DNA of 64,000 nucleotides from Adhaeribacter swui (GTDB taxonomy: Bacteria > Bacteroidota > Bacteroidia > Cytophagales > Hymenobacteraceae), in the NCBI RefSeq assembly GCF_014217805.1, contig NZ_CP055156.1:434001-498000 (forward strand), read 5' to 3'. Made by a program: the position numbers and the translations under genes. The notes beneath the pieces were generated by a model that saw only the letters and a list, made by a program, of their open reading frames with translations, was not told the origin of the DNA and made no database searches. This document shows positions 18,088 through 27,784 of this stretch, piece after piece (the stretch's first letter is position 1; every line of letters begins with the position of its first letter).

Positions 18088-18396
18088 TTATACTGATTTT
18101 AAACGCTTTGGTTTTTGCTTTAAGCTTTTATAACTTTTCTTTTTCATTAATCCATTCTTATCGTAACTGGTGGGTTTACTTTGGCCAAATCCTTCCTGAT
18201 TGGGAATGGTTGGATCAGCCTTTTTTTTAAAAAAAGCTAACCCACGCTTATTGCCAATTTTCGGGCAAGGAATTTTGCCGCTGTTACAACTTGTAAGCAA
18301 TACCAAATAGATTAATAAAACCGGTAGAAAAACGCCAATGGACGTTATGCCATTTCTAAATAGCACTGGTAAATAGCTTCTATCGGGTTTAAACAT
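18088..18396 (-). CDS. Small basic lipoprotein, unknown
   Basis: From the ATG at 18396 this is a 102-residue protein with a long hydrophobic N-terminus ending in a lipobox-like LLTSC, followed by NSGKIPCPKIGNKR. The tail is rich in Lys (KSYKSLKQKPKRLKSV). The frame could also start at 18447, but that start would place extra hydrophobic residues before the lipoprotein signal. No family is recognised. The neighbouring 17704 gene encodes another small basic exported protein, so the two may work together. Confidence 0.6.
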   Translation of the reverse strand: MFKPDRSYLPVLFRNGITSIGVFLPVLLIYLVLLTSCNSGKIPCPKIGNKRGLAFFKKKADPTIPNQEGFGQSKPTSYDKNGLMKKKSYKSLKQKPKRLKSV

Positions 18397-18677
18397 AATA
18401 ATATATAAATATAAGCCTAAATTAACAAACCAAATTATATAAACCAAATAAATATATAAATTTTACTATATTATTTTTAAAATTTCTCCTTCCCCGCTCT
18501 ATATTTCTTTAATCAGGCTACTATTACTTCTAAAAAGCCTCGTAACAAACTAATTATAACAAAATTAGATACTCCATTATTTCTCCAGATTTATCACGAT
18601 TTACCTCAAAATAATCTCATTAAATAAAACATGGTCTAAATTGGGCTTTTGATAATTTACTGCTTGTATTTCATTTA

Positions 18678-20657
18678 TTAGTATTGCAGCAACTCTTCTA
18701 TTTTTTGTTTTAATCGCTGAATCGGTAAAAATTCTTGTTCTAAGGGTGGTGAGAAAGGAACCGGCGTATCTAAACTACCCACCCGCACTACGGGGCTATC
18801 TAAATAGCGAAAACAATGCTCGGAGATCCAGGCACTTATTTCGGCTCCTATGCCCCCGGTTACCGTATCTTCGTGTACAATTAATACCCGGCCGGTTTTC
18901 TGAACAGTTGTGCGCACAGCTTCTTTATCCCAGGGCATTAAGGTTCTTAAATCCAATATATCGGCTTTTACTTGAGGCATGGCCTGGAGTAATTGCGTAG
19001 CCCAGTGCACTCCCATGCCGTAGGTGATAATCGAAAAATCAGGACCTTCAGCTACTAAGTTGGCTTTCCCAATTTCTAAGGTATAATAATCATACGGAAT
19101 TTGAGCAGATAAGGAACGGTACAGTAATTTATGTTCGAAATACATTACCGGGTTGGGATCGGAGATAGCGGCATTCAACAATCCTTTGGCATCGTAAGGG
19201 TTAGAAGGATACACAATCTTCAAACCAGGGGTATGAAAAAACCAGGCTTCGTTGGATTGGGAGTGAAAAGGACCAGCTGCCGTACCGGCGCCGGTAGGCA
19301 TTCGGATAACTACGTCGGCATTTTGACCCCAGCGGTAATGCGATTTAGCTAAATTATTAACAATTTGATTAAAAGCACAGCTCACAAAATCGGCAAACTG
19401 CATTTCGATTACGGATTTCTTGCCTTTAACCGATAATCCTAAACCAATGCCCACAATGGCCGATTCGCAGAGCGGGGTGTTACGGATGCGGTCTTTCCCA
19501 AATTGCGCTACCAGACCTTCTGTTGCTTTAAACACGCCCCCGTATTCGGCAATATCCTGCCCCATTAATACTAGTTCGGGATATTTTTCCAGGCTTTGGC
19601 GAAGGGCATCAGTAATGGCATCTACGTAGCGCTTTTCTGACTGCTGACCGGATTGGGGATTTTCTATAATAGGATTGTAAGGGGCATATACATCCGCTAA
19701 CTCGGTAGCTGCATCGGCAGTAGGCATGGGTGTGGCAAAAGCTGCTTCTAAGCCCTGATCAATGCTGGCTTTAAACTCATCACGGGTTGCGGCTAGTAAA
19801 CGCGCCGTTAGCACTTTTTCGTCGAGCAGGTATTTTTCGTAAGTTTCTACCGGGTCTTTTTTCGACCATTTTTCAAATAATTCCTGCGGTACGTATTTCG
19901 TGCCGGATGCTTCTTCGTGGCCCCGCATCCTAAACGTCATGGCTTCAATTAAAATCGGGCGGGGATTTTTGCGCATACTGGCCGCAGCCTGCCGGACAGT
20001 ATCGTACACTTCTATTACATTGTTGCCGTCAATCTGTAAAGTATCAATGCCGTAAGCGGGCCCTTTATCAATAAAATAATTAAATTTAAATTGCTCCGAG
20101 TTGGGCGTGGATAAACCATAACCGTTATTTTCAATCATAAAGATTACTGGCAAATTCCAGACGGCGGCTACGTTTAACGCTTCGTGAAAATCCCCTTCGC
20201 TGGCTCCGCCATCGCCGCTAAATACCAGAGTTACTTTCTTTTTCTTAGCAAGTAAGTCGGCTAAAGCAATGCCATCGGCTACGGCTAGTTGCGGGCCTAA
20301 ATGCGAAATCATGCCGACAATGTGGTGCTCCTGCGAGCCAAAATGAAAAGACCGGTCGCGGCCTTTGGTAAAGCCCGTGGTTTTCCCTTGAAATTGGGCA
20401 AACAACCGGTCGAGCGGCATATTACGACAGGTAAAAATTCCGAGATTGCGGTGTAAAGGCAAAATATATTCGTCGGAGTCGAGCGCCAAAGCCGCGCCTA
20501 CCGAAATTGCTTCCTGCCCAATACCCGAAAACCACTTACTAATCCGGCCTTGGCGCAGCAAAACCAGCATACGCTCCTCAATCATGCGGGGCAGTAAAAT
20601 ACCGCGGTATAAGTGCAACAGGTCATCGTCGGAGTAATCTTTGCGATTATAATTCAT
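18678..20657 (-). CDS. 2-oxoacid dehydrogenase E1, fused alpha and beta subunits
   Basis: This 659-residue enzyme is a thiamine-diphosphate E1 that decarboxylates a 2-oxoacid (branched-chain 2-oxoacid most likely, or pyruvate) and transfers the acyl group to a lipoyl E2. Residues 1-320 are the alpha part, with the ThDP motif GDG (148-150) through NNGYG (177-181). Residues about 338-659 are the beta part (YVDAITDALR, GQDIAEYGGVFKATEGL, MPTGAGTAAGPFHSQS). Alpha and beta are encoded as one polypeptide, which occurs in Bacteroidota. No E2 or E3 gene is next to it, so the complex is assembled from elsewhere. It needs the product of lipA, 3 kb away. It is divergent from the SusC-like gene. Confidence 0.92.
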   Translation of the reverse strand: MNYNRKDYSDDDLLHLYRGILLPRMIEERMLVLLRQGRISKWFSGIGQEAISVGAALALDSDEYILPLHRNLGIFTCRNMPLDRLFAQFQGKTTGFTKGRDRSFHFGSQEHHIVGMISHLGPQLAVADGIALADLLAKKKKVTLVFSGDGGASEGDFHEALNVAAVWNLPVIFMIENNGYGLSTPNSEQFKFNYFIDKGPAYGIDTLQIDGNNVIEVYDTVRQAAASMRKNPRPILIEAMTFRMRGHEEASGTKYVPQELFEKWSKKDPVETYEKYLLDEKVLTARLLAATRDEFKASIDQGLEAAFATPMPTADAATELADVYAPYNPIIENPQSGQQSEKRYVDAITDALRQSLEKYPELVLMGQDIAEYGGVFKATEGLVAQFGKDRIRNTPLCESAIVGIGLGLSVKGKKSVIEMQFADFVSCAFNQIVNNLAKSHYRWGQNADVVIRMPTGAGTAAGPFHSQSNEAWFFHTPGLKIVYPSNPYDAKGLLNAAISDPNPVMYFEHKLLYRSLSAQIPYDYYTLEIGKANLVAEGPDFSIITYGMGVHWATQLLQAMPQVKADILDLRTLMPWDKEAVRTTVQKTGRVLIVHEDTVTGGIGAEISAWISEHCFRYLDSPVVRVGSLDTPVPFSPPLEQEFLPIQRLKQKIEELLQY

Positions 20658-20680
20658 TCGTAAAATTGCGTTTATTCTAT

Positions 20681-20688
20681 CAAAATTA
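20681..20688 (-). promoter_or_regulatory. Candidate -7 promoter element of the E1 gene
   Basis: TAATTTTG on the minus strand matches TAnnTTTG and lies 23 nt before the E1 ATG. A TTTG exists at 20726-20729 but is too far for a normal -33 element. Tentative. Confidence 0.4.
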
Positions 20689-20843
20689 GTTAAAATATTA
20701 ATGGCAGTACTGTTTTTTACACCCGCAAACTTTAAGCAGAATGTTAGTAACCGTACGTTTTAAAGCAGAAAGGTTAAAAATGAAAAATTTTTAAAATATT
20801 ATATTTTAAAATTTATATATTTATAAAATGTGCAAATCACTTT

Positions 20844-23537
20844 ATGAAACAATATTTACTTTCTTTTGCTCTTTTTTCTCTTTTCCCATTAACTGCTTTA
20901 TCCCACAACAGTTCTTTTCTATTATCTAATAATTGGTTTAAAGGTACTCAAGATACAACTCTTACCATCGATTCAGTTAATCTTGGCAACCATTCTCTAT
21001 TTAGAAGTCAATTTACCGGTGCCATATCTACCATTAGCCAAAAGCAATTACAGCAAGTAGCCGTTATATCCGTAGATCATGCTTTAAAGGGGCAGGTAGC
21101 CGGAGTACAGGTCACTCAAAATTCAGGTATGCCCGGCGCTGCTGCTGCCGTACGGGTAAGGGGAATATCTACCTTATTCAATTCCGCTGAACCGCTTTAC
21201 GTATTGGATGGTGTACCTTTTATTCAAACTTTATCGGGCAATGCAAATTCATTTTTGTCAATTCTGAATTCTATAAACATAAACGATATTGCTTCCATCG
21301 AAATTTTAAAAGACGCAGGTGCTGCTGCCATCTATGGAACTCGGGCATCGAACGGGGTGGTGCTGATTACTACGCGTCGTGGTCAGGCACAATCCAACCA
21401 AGTAACTTTTGACACCTATTTTGGCCTGCAAGAAGCGCCCCGGCAAATACCTTTATTAAACGCAACAGAGTACGCTGAATTGATAAATAAAGCCTTAAAG
21501 CAGGAAAGCCAAGCACCTAAATATAGTGCAGCCGAAGTTAAAGCTTTTGGCAAAGGAACCAATTGGCAAGAGGAAGTATTCCGGACAGCTCCTCTCTTGA
21601 ATAACCAGCTAAGTTACACCGGTGGTACGCAGGCACATCGTTTTTTTGCCAGCGCCGGCTATTTAAATCAACAAGGCATCGTTATCCAATCTGGGTTACG
21701 GCGCTACAACTTCCGGCTAAACTACGACGGGCAAATTGGAAAAAATTTAAAAATCAGCATTTCCTCTTTGATTAGTACACTCAAAAACCAACCAACTGAT
21801 CCAAATAGTATTTATTACACCTTAACGGCACCACCTGTTTTTAAGCCAAATGATACCACCAACCATTTTAGGAATCCAATTAGACTGCTCCGCGAAAATA
21901 CCTACTCAGAAGAAGGTAAACTACTTTGGGCAAATTTCTTTGCAGAGTATCAAATTAAACCAGGTTTATTAGTAAAAGCTCAATATGGAGTAAACGAGAT
22001 AAAACAAGAGAGCAGACAAATTTTTCACGCCAGATTATCCAACGACATTAGATATACAAAAATAAATTATAGTAGTAAAACACCCATGTTAGAGGCGACC
22101 TTGCGTTTCCATAAAAGCTGGCAAAAGCACACTTTTTTCTTACTAAGTGGTTTTGCCGGGCAGCAACTGGAAAATTCATATATCAATAAAGTTAACCTAA
22201 GCCGATCCGGAAATGGTTTTGAGGAATATAGCGAGGAAGGTAAACGGAGTAAAAACAAGTTTTTCTCTTACTTCGGACAATTTCATTATAGCTTTAACAA
22301 TAGGTACTTTATATCTGCTTCTGTGCGGAAAGATGGCTCCTCGCAGTTCAGTCCACCAGAAAGGTATACGGCTTTACCCGCAATAGCAGCGGCTTGGCAA
22401 GTCATCCATCAACAACAATCGAAGCAGATTGTCCAAAGTTTAAAATTCCGGACCAGCTACGGATTAACAGCGTATGGGCAATTTTCTGGTAATGATATGG
22501 ATCACACTAATAGTGGATTCATTGACCCCACCATCCATCCGGAAGTAACAAAACAAATAAATTTAGGAGCTGATTTACAATTATTATCAAACCACATTCA
22601 ATTAACAACAGACTTGTATCAAAGAACTACCTCGGATGCCATAGTACTTATACCAGCTGCCTCTAGCGCTGGATATTCTTATTTCAGAAAGAATTTGGCT
22701 GGTTTAAAAAACCAAGGTTTAGAAATAAGCATTAACAGCCATAATTTAAAAGGCGCCGTTACCTGGAACAGTTCTTTTACATTTGCTGCAAATAAAAACA
22801 TAATAACCGACTTAGATGGTTTGAAAATCGTGTTGCTGAATACCCGTAACCGTACATTCCTATATTCAGAAGGGCAATCTATTGGAGCAATCAATGGCCT
22901 TAAAACAGATGGGCTTTATCAATCTCAAGACCAATTACCTAACTCATACACTTTGCCCGGTGATGTAAAATACCGGAACCTGGACAAGAGTGGGAATTTA
23001 AATAGTAATCAAACTTTATTAGGTAGCACCCATCCCGCATTTACCTATAGTTTTAATAATGATCTCAGTTTTAAAAATTTTGAATTAAATTTATTTCTGC
23101 AGGGTGTACAGGGCGACAAGATTTATAACGAAACCTTGGTGCACTTAAATAACTTTTATACAACTGGCAGTGATAACACCGATAATGGCTCCAGGCGTTT
23201 ACTCCAGCATTGGTCACCCCAACATACGAATACGTCCATCCCACGATTAAATGGTAGTTATAGCAACACCGTATTTTCTGATCAGTACATAGAAAATGGG
23301 TCTTTCCTGCGGGTGCGCCAATTAACTTTTGCTTATAATTTACCTCCCAAGTTTACCCTAAGTAATAAAATGCTACTGGCTAAAGTTTATATATCTGGGC
23401 AAAACCTGTTTACCTTTACCAGGTATTCCGGCTACGACCCGGAGTCAGGAGGTTTACCAATTGCTGAGCAAGGCCTGGATGCCTATAACTATCCTATTCC
23501 TCGAACCTACCTGGCAGGTATCAGAATTACTTGGTAG
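20844..23537 (+). CDS. SusC/RagA-type TonB-linked outer-membrane protein without SusD
   Basis: This 897-residue protein belongs to the SusC/RagA family of outer-membrane transporters. A signal peptide is followed by a plug with the SusC signatures VRVRGISTL, PLYVLDGVPFI and AAIYGTRASNGVVLITTRRG, then a barrel ending in YNYPIPRTYLAGIRITW. It lacks the usual N-terminal carboxypeptidase-regulatory beta-sandwich; only about 55 residues precede the plug. No SusD-like lipoprotein gene follows, the next gene being an M16 peptidase. It is therefore an orphan SusC. Substrate unknown; glycan or peptide uptake is the usual role. Confidence 0.9.
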   Translation: MKQYLLSFALFSLFPLTALSHNSSFLLSNNWFKGTQDTTLTIDSVNLGNHSLFRSQFTGAISTISQKQLQQVAVISVDHALKGQVAGVQVTQNSGMPGAAAAVRVRGISTLFNSAEPLYVLDGVPFIQTLSGNANSFLSILNSININDIASIEILKDAGAAAIYGTRASNGVVLITTRRGQAQSNQVTFDTYFGLQEAPRQIPLLNATEYAELINKALKQESQAPKYSAAEVKAFGKGTNWQEEVFRTAPLLNNQLSYTGGTQAHRFFASAGYLNQQGIVIQSGLRRYNFRLNYDGQIGKNLKISISSLISTLKNQPTDPNSIYYTLTAPPVFKPNDTTNHFRNPIRLLRENTYSEEGKLLWANFFAEYQIKPGLLVKAQYGVNEIKQESRQIFHARLSNDIRYTKINYSSKTPMLEATLRFHKSWQKHTFFLLSGFAGQQLENSYINKVNLSRSGNGFEEYSEEGKRSKNKFFSYFGQFHYSFNNRYFISASVRKDGSSQFSPPERYTALPAIAAAWQVIHQQQSKQIVQSLKFRTSYGLTAYGQFSGNDMDHTNSGFIDPTIHPEVTKQINLGADLQLLSNHIQLTTDLYQRTTSDAIVLIPAASSAGYSYFRKNLAGLKNQGLEISINSHNLKGAVTWNSSFTFAANKNIITDLDGLKIVLLNTRNRTFLYSEGQSIGAINGLKTDGLYQSQDQLPNSYTLPGDVKYRNLDKSGNLNSNQTLLGSTHPAFTYSFNNDLSFKNFELNLFLQGVQGDKIYNETLVHLNNFYTTGSDNTDNGSRRLLQHWSPQHTNTSIPRLNGSYSNTVFSDQYIENGSFLRVRQLTFAYNLPPKFTLSNKMLLAKVYISGQNLFTFTRYSGYDPESGGLPIAEQGLDAYNYPIPRTYLAGIRITW

Positions 23538-23604
23538 TAGAAGCTGGATGGTTAAATTTGCGTACAACCTACTCCTAAACATTTAACTTAAAAAAGATAA
23601 ACTC

Positions 23605-24864
23605 GTGATAGATTTTAAAGAATTTACCTTAGATAATGGCCTGCGCGTAATTGTGCACGAAGATTTTTCTACGCCCATGGCAGTATTGAACGTGTTGTAC
23701 GATGTGGGGTCGAAAGATGAATCGGAAACGCAGACCGGCTTTGCGCACTTGTTCGAGCATTTAATGTTCAGCGGCTCGGTTAATATTCCGAGTTACGACG
23801 AGCCTTTGCAAAAAGTAGGCGGCGAAAATAATGCGTTTACTAGTCCCGATATTACCAACTACTATTTAACGGTACCGGCGGCTAATATTGAAACCGGTTT
23901 TTGGCTGGAATCGGATCGGATGTTGGATTTAGCTTTTTCGGAGCAAGGCCTGGAAGTGCAGCGCAAAGTAGTGGTAGAAGAATTTAAGCAAAACTACCTG
24001 AACCAACCCTATGGCGACGTTTGGTTAAAATTACGGCCGTTGGCTTACCAGCAACACCCGTACAAATGGGCTACCATTGGCAAAGAAATTTCGCATATTG
24101 CCGATGCGCAAATTACCGACGTTAAAAACTTTTTCCGGAAACATTACTCGCCGATAAACGCCATTTTGGTAGTAGCTGGTAATGTAACTGTGGATAAAGC
24201 GAAATACCTGGCCGAAAAATGGTTTGGGCCAATTCCGTCGGGGCAAAGATATCACCGGCAGTTGCCCGCTGAACCAGCCCAAAACCAGCCCCGCCGCTTA
24301 GACGTGGAAGCCGATGTACCCTTAAGTGCCTTGTATAAAGCGTACCACATGCCGTCGCGCCTGGATGATGGCTATTACGCCGCCGATTTACTCAGCGATA
24401 TTTTGGGTCGGGGAAAATCTTCGCGCTTGTATAACGCCTTAGTAAAAGAACAAAAGATATTTAATTCCATCAGCGCTTCTTTAACGGGCTCTATGGAGCC
24501 TGGCTTGTTTATTATCCAAGGCAAATTAAACGAAGGCGTTACTTTAGTCGAAGCCGATGCAGCCGTAGAGGCCATTACCGCCGAAATTCAACAACAAGTA
24601 GTAGCCGAACAGGAATTAACCAAAGTTAAAAACCAATCAGAAGCGAGCATTGTATTTTCGGAAATTGAGCTGTTAAACCGCGCCATGAACCTGGCTTATA
24701 GTAAATTGCTGGGCGACGCCAACTTTGTAAACGAAGAAGGTTCGCACATTCAGGCTGTTACGCAGGAAGATATTTTAAAAATGGCCCGCCAGGTGCTGCG
24801 GCCCGAAAACTGCTCTACGTTATACTACCAGGCAAAACCGCAAGCCGTTACCGACGAACACTAA
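23605..24864 (+). CDS. M16 family zinc peptidase, catalytic type
   Basis: This 419-residue pitrilysin-family peptidase has an intact zinc site: H48, E51 and H52 in HLFEH, with a further Glu in VVVEEFKQN (about 125). The second lobe has SSRLYNALVKEQKIFNS, where the usual Tyr of the substrate-binding motif is not obvious. The start is GTG at 23605 (MIDFKEFTLDNGLRV); no signal peptide is seen. It is 67 bp downstream of the SusC-like gene on the same strand. Active M16 proteins in this phylum are often encoded beside an inactive partner; here the inactive homologue is 19 kb away, next to porV. Confidence 0.9.
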   Translation: MIDFKEFTLDNGLRVIVHEDFSTPMAVLNVLYDVGSKDESETQTGFAHLFEHLMFSGSVNIPSYDEPLQKVGGENNAFTSPDITNYYLTVPAANIETGFWLESDRMLDLAFSEQGLEVQRKVVVEEFKQNYLNQPYGDVWLKLRPLAYQQHPYKWATIGKEISHIADAQITDVKNFFRKHYSPINAILVVAGNVTVDKAKYLAEKWFGPIPSGQRYHRQLPAEPAQNQPRRLDVEADVPLSALYKAYHMPSRLDDGYYAADLLSDILGRGKSSRLYNALVKEQKIFNSISASLTGSMEPGLFIIQGKLNEGVTLVEADAAVEAITAEIQQQVVAEQELTKVKNQSEASIVFSEIELLNRAMNLAYSKLLGDANFVNEEGSHIQAVTQEDILKMARQVLRPENCSTLYYQAKPQAVTDEH

Positions 24865-24970
24865 TCTCGTTTTTAGTTATCTGGCTATTAGGTTTCTTAT
24901 AACTATATACGGATTTACGTGAGTCAGTAGACCTTAGTAAACAAAAGCGGTAACCTGATTTTTTAAATTT

Positions 24971-25174
24971 TTACCTGATTGCGGGCTTCACTTTTACCGT
25001 AGAAGCGGGGGCATTAGTTCCTGCTTCTTCAGAGGAGCTGGGAATAGGTTTAAAAGAACTGGTTGGCGTTGTTTTTTTAGCGGGCGCTAAGGCTTGCACC
25101 AACCAAGGAAAGATAACTGCCGGAACCAACAATCCCAAACAACAACTCAATACTAACCGGAGCATCCGCTTCAT
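24971..25174 (-). CDS. Possible small exported protein
   Basis: This 67-residue frame has a basic start, a hydrophobic stretch (LVLSCCLGLLVPAVIFPWL) and a Ser/Thr/Pro-rich tail, which would suit a small membrane-anchored or exported protein. It sits alone in a 600-bp gap. No family, promoter or ribosome site supports it, so it may be a chance frame. Confidence 0.35.
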   Translation of the reverse strand: MKRMLRLVLSCCLGLLVPAVIFPWLVQALAPAKKTTPTSSFKPIPSSSEEAGTNAPASTVKVKPAIR

Positions 25175-25307
25175 ACCGACAGAAATAAAAACAGGAAGAA
25201 ATAATTTTGATTACTAAGAAGGTGCAAGCAAATTATTCTTTTAATTCCGAGTTTAAAAGCAAAAACCCGAATAAAATTTCAGTATAAAAATAACCCGAAT
25301 AAAAGCG

Positions 25308-25355
25308 TAAAAGCCGGAAGCAAGAGGTGAAATTACCACTTGCTTCCGGCTTTTA
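25308..25355. terminator. Strong hairpin terminator
   Basis: A perfect 17-bp stem (25308-25324 with 25339-25355), extended inwards by GGT/ACC after one A-A mismatch, has A/T runs on both flanks. It lies 108 bp beyond the aldo/keto reductase stop and can act in both directions. Confidence 0.8.
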
Positions 25356-25463
25356 CATTTAAGCATTTATACCTGCCGTTTAGAGTTGCTCAACAAGGTT
25401 TTTGCAGTTAAAAACAAACTACACGTCCGGCTGTAAATGCCTAAATTTTTGAAAATTTTAATT

Positions 25464-26456
25464 TTAAGAAACCATTTTTACCTCGGCCAGCAAACCATTG
25501 ATCTTGCTAATTTCGTCGGCGGTAAGCATAAAATCGGTGGCTTTGGCATTTTCGGTTACTTGCTCCGGATTACGGGCACCCACTAAGGCCGCCACAATGG
25601 CGGGTTGTTGAATGGTCCAGTTTATTACTAATTGCGCTAAAGTTACGCCGTAGCCATCTGCAACGGGTTTTATTTGCTGCAGAAACGCATTAATGGTTTT
25701 GCGGTTTTGTGGTTTAAAGTGCAGCGTGTTGGGCCGGTGGTCGCCTTCTTCAAACTGGTAATCGTCGGTGATTTTGCCGGTTAAAATGCCCCGCTGTAAG
25801 GGGCTGTACGCTAAAATACCACGGCCGTGTTCCAGGCAGTACGGTACTACGTCGGCTTCTACTTTGCGCTCTACCATGCTGTAAGGCACCTGGTTGGTTA
25901 CTTGCTTTACGGTTTGGTCGGCAATGCGCATTTGCTCGGCGCTGTAATTACAAACCCCTGAGGCCCGGATTTTACCTTGTTGCAGCAACTGGTCTATGGC
26001 TTCCATGGTTTCTTCAATGGGCGTAGTTACATCGGGCCAGTGAATCTGGTACAAGTCAATGTAATCGGTTTGCAAACGGCGTAAACTTTGCTCGCACTCG
26101 TAAATCACGCTTTCTTTGCCAGCATAACGATAAATTTTTATGTCCTGACCGTTGTTATCTTTGGAAGCCATAAAATCGCCGGGGCGTTCGATATTCCAGC
26201 GCATGCCGTATTTGGTTAAAATCTGGGCTTCGTGGCGTTTGCCTTTTAAAGCTTCGCCCACAATTTCTTCGCTTACGCCTTGGCCATAAACCGGGGCGGT
26301 ATCAATGGTGGTAATACCCAGTTCTAAAGCTTTATTTATCGCGGCCAGCGCATCATCTTTATCGGCGCCGCCCCACATCCAGCCACCAATGGCCCAGGCG
26401 CCAAACGTAATTGCCGATACTTTTATGCCACTATCCGCCAGTTCATTGTATTTCAT
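25464..26456 (-). CDS. Aldo/keto reductase
   Basis: This 330-residue NADPH-dependent oxidoreductase has a TIM-barrel aldo/keto reductase fold. The catalytic tetrad is visible: D52 (TIDTAPVYG), Y57, K82 (TKYG) and H139 (QIHWP). The cofactor part includes YSPLQRGILTGK and ALVGARNPEQV. The substrate is a carbonyl compound or sugar, not identifiable from sequence. It is monocistronic with its own terminator. The next gene upstream is a sugar-isomerase-like protein, which weakly suggests sugar metabolism. Confidence 0.92.
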   Translation of the reverse strand: MKYNELADSGIKVSAITFGAWAIGGWMWGGADKDDALAAINKALELGITTIDTAPVYGQGVSEEIVGEALKGKRHEAQILTKYGMRWNIERPGDFMASKDNNGQDIKIYRYAGKESVIYECEQSLRRLQTDYIDLYQIHWPDVTTPIEETMEAIDQLLQQGKIRASGVCNYSAEQMRIADQTVKQVTNQVPYSMVERKVEADVVPYCLEHGRGILAYSPLQRGILTGKITDDYQFEEGDHRPNTLHFKPQNRKTINAFLQQIKPVADGYGVTLAQLVINWTIQQPAIVAALVGARNPEQVTENAKATDFMLTADEISKINGLLAEVKMVS

Positions 26457-26643
26457 AGTTTGTTAGTTTTTGTAATTTCCGTTAAATGTAAATTATAATA
26501 TCATTGCTTAAATAGCTTTGTGCTTCCTAAACAGCGTGCTTTATACGTGCGGCAAATCAAGTTCAGGTAAATTTTAATTAAGCTATTTCATTTTTTTAAA
26601 AAATCTGTCATAAATTCCTCCCCACTGACCAGCTAGTTTATGC

Positions 26644-26670
26644 AAAAGACGCCAATTACGGCGTCTTTAA
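26644..26670 (-). terminator. Terminator of the TIM-barrel isomerase-like gene
   Basis: A perfect 9-bp stem (26645-26653 with 26660-26668) closes a 6-nt loop and is followed on the minus strand by TTTTGC. It lies 30 bp beyond the stop codon. Confidence 0.75.
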
Positions 26671-26699
26671 GTTACATTTACTACGCAATACAGCTTTAG

Positions 26700-27689
26700 T
26701 TAGGCTAATCCGGCTTCCTGCAACATAGAGCGTAGCGTTTGTAAATCGCGCTTCATGGCGGCAAAAACTTGGTCTTTAGGTATGGTAATCTGCTTTTTAC
26801 CTTGGTCGGCTCCCCCAAGTTCGTACTCCAGGTGAATAGACATCGGCCCCGAAATATTAAATTGTTTAATCAGGCTAAAGAATTTTTTAAAATTTACCAT
26901 TCCCTGACCTAAAGGCACGATTTGGTGCTGCCATTTGCCGTCTTTTTTGGCCCAGTAAAAATCTTTAAAATCCAGGCAGTTTACGTGTTTTTGCAGCAAG
27001 TCCAAACCATTTAACCACGACTCTCCGCCTTCGGCGGTAGCGTGCATAATATCGTATTGCACCCCCAACCAGCGTGGATCGATGTCTTTTAATAATTCAT
27101 AAATATCCCAAACGGCTGCCCCCACGCTAGTACCCGAATGGTTTTGGTAAGCCCCCCGAATGTTGTATTTTTTGTTCAGCCCAGCTAATTCCCGGAATTG
27201 TTTTTTATACTGCTCTAAAGTTTTTAAAATACCCAGCTTAGGATCGTAATTTACCCAATTGGTACGGTAGTACTTAACGCCCGCCTGGCTGGCCGCTTTT
27301 AAGATGGGTTCCGTAAATGGATCTTTTGGGTCGGTGATGTTGGTAACAATCATGGGCACTTCCAAGCCAGCTTTACGGATTTGCGCTACGGCTTTGGGCA
27401 ATTCGGTGGCGGCTTGTTCCGGCTCAATGTGCCCGCCTTTTCTTACGGTTAAGTCAATGCCATCGTAACCCAGATCGGCTACCGCTTTCGCCATTTCCGG
27501 AACACCCAACCATTGCAAATGCTTCGAGAAAACACAAATTAACCGCTCTGATTTAACCGGTGAAACGGGCGTAAATGGATTAGCTAAACCAGCCATTGGC
27601 AGCAACGCGCCGGCTGTAGCCAAAGTGCTCACAAAATTCCGGCGCGACATACTGGATGCAGTAATAAAACTATTTTCGGTTCTGGCCAT
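26700..27689 (-). CDS. Tat-exported sugar phosphate isomerase/epimerase-like TIM barrel
   Basis: This 329-residue protein has a twin-arginine signal (SRRNFVSTLATAGALLPMAG) followed by an AP-endonuclease-2/xylose-isomerase-type TIM barrel. Family features are LGYDGIDLTVRKGGHIEP, GAYQNHSG, QYDIMHATAEGG and SIHLEYE, with metal-binding Glu, His and Asp. Exported members are common in Bacteroidota and are thought to act on sugars; the reaction is unknown. It lies between the aldo/keto reductase and the fucosidase but has its own terminator. Confidence 0.88.
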   Translation of the reverse strand: MARTENSFITASSMSRRNFVSTLATAGALLPMAGLANPFTPVSPVKSERLICVFSKHLQWLGVPEMAKAVADLGYDGIDLTVRKGGHIEPEQAATELPKAVAQIRKAGLEVPMIVTNITDPKDPFTEPILKAASQAGVKYYRTNWVNYDPKLGILKTLEQYKKQFRELAGLNKKYNIRGAYQNHSGTSVGAAVWDIYELLKDIDPRWLGVQYDIMHATAEGGESWLNGLDLLQKHVNCLDFKDFYWAKKDGKWQHQIVPLGQGMVNFKKFFSLIKQFNISGPMSIHLEYELGGADQGKKQITIPKDQVFAAMKRDLQTLRSMLQEAGLA

Positions 27690-27784
27690 TTTTAGAATTA
27701 ACGTATCCTTATACAGGTTTTTAATTTTTAAAATAATCCTAAGTTAAGAAATGGCGCGTTTTATCAGTGAAAGAACTGATAAAT

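Larger units (their letters stand above)
24865..25463. other. Intergenic region between M16 and aldo/keto reductase genes
   Basis: This 599-bp convergent region contains only a possible 67-residue frame (24971-25174, minus) and a strong hairpin at 25308-25355. The rest is AT-rich and shows no RNA gene or repeat that I could identify. Confidence 0.5.
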
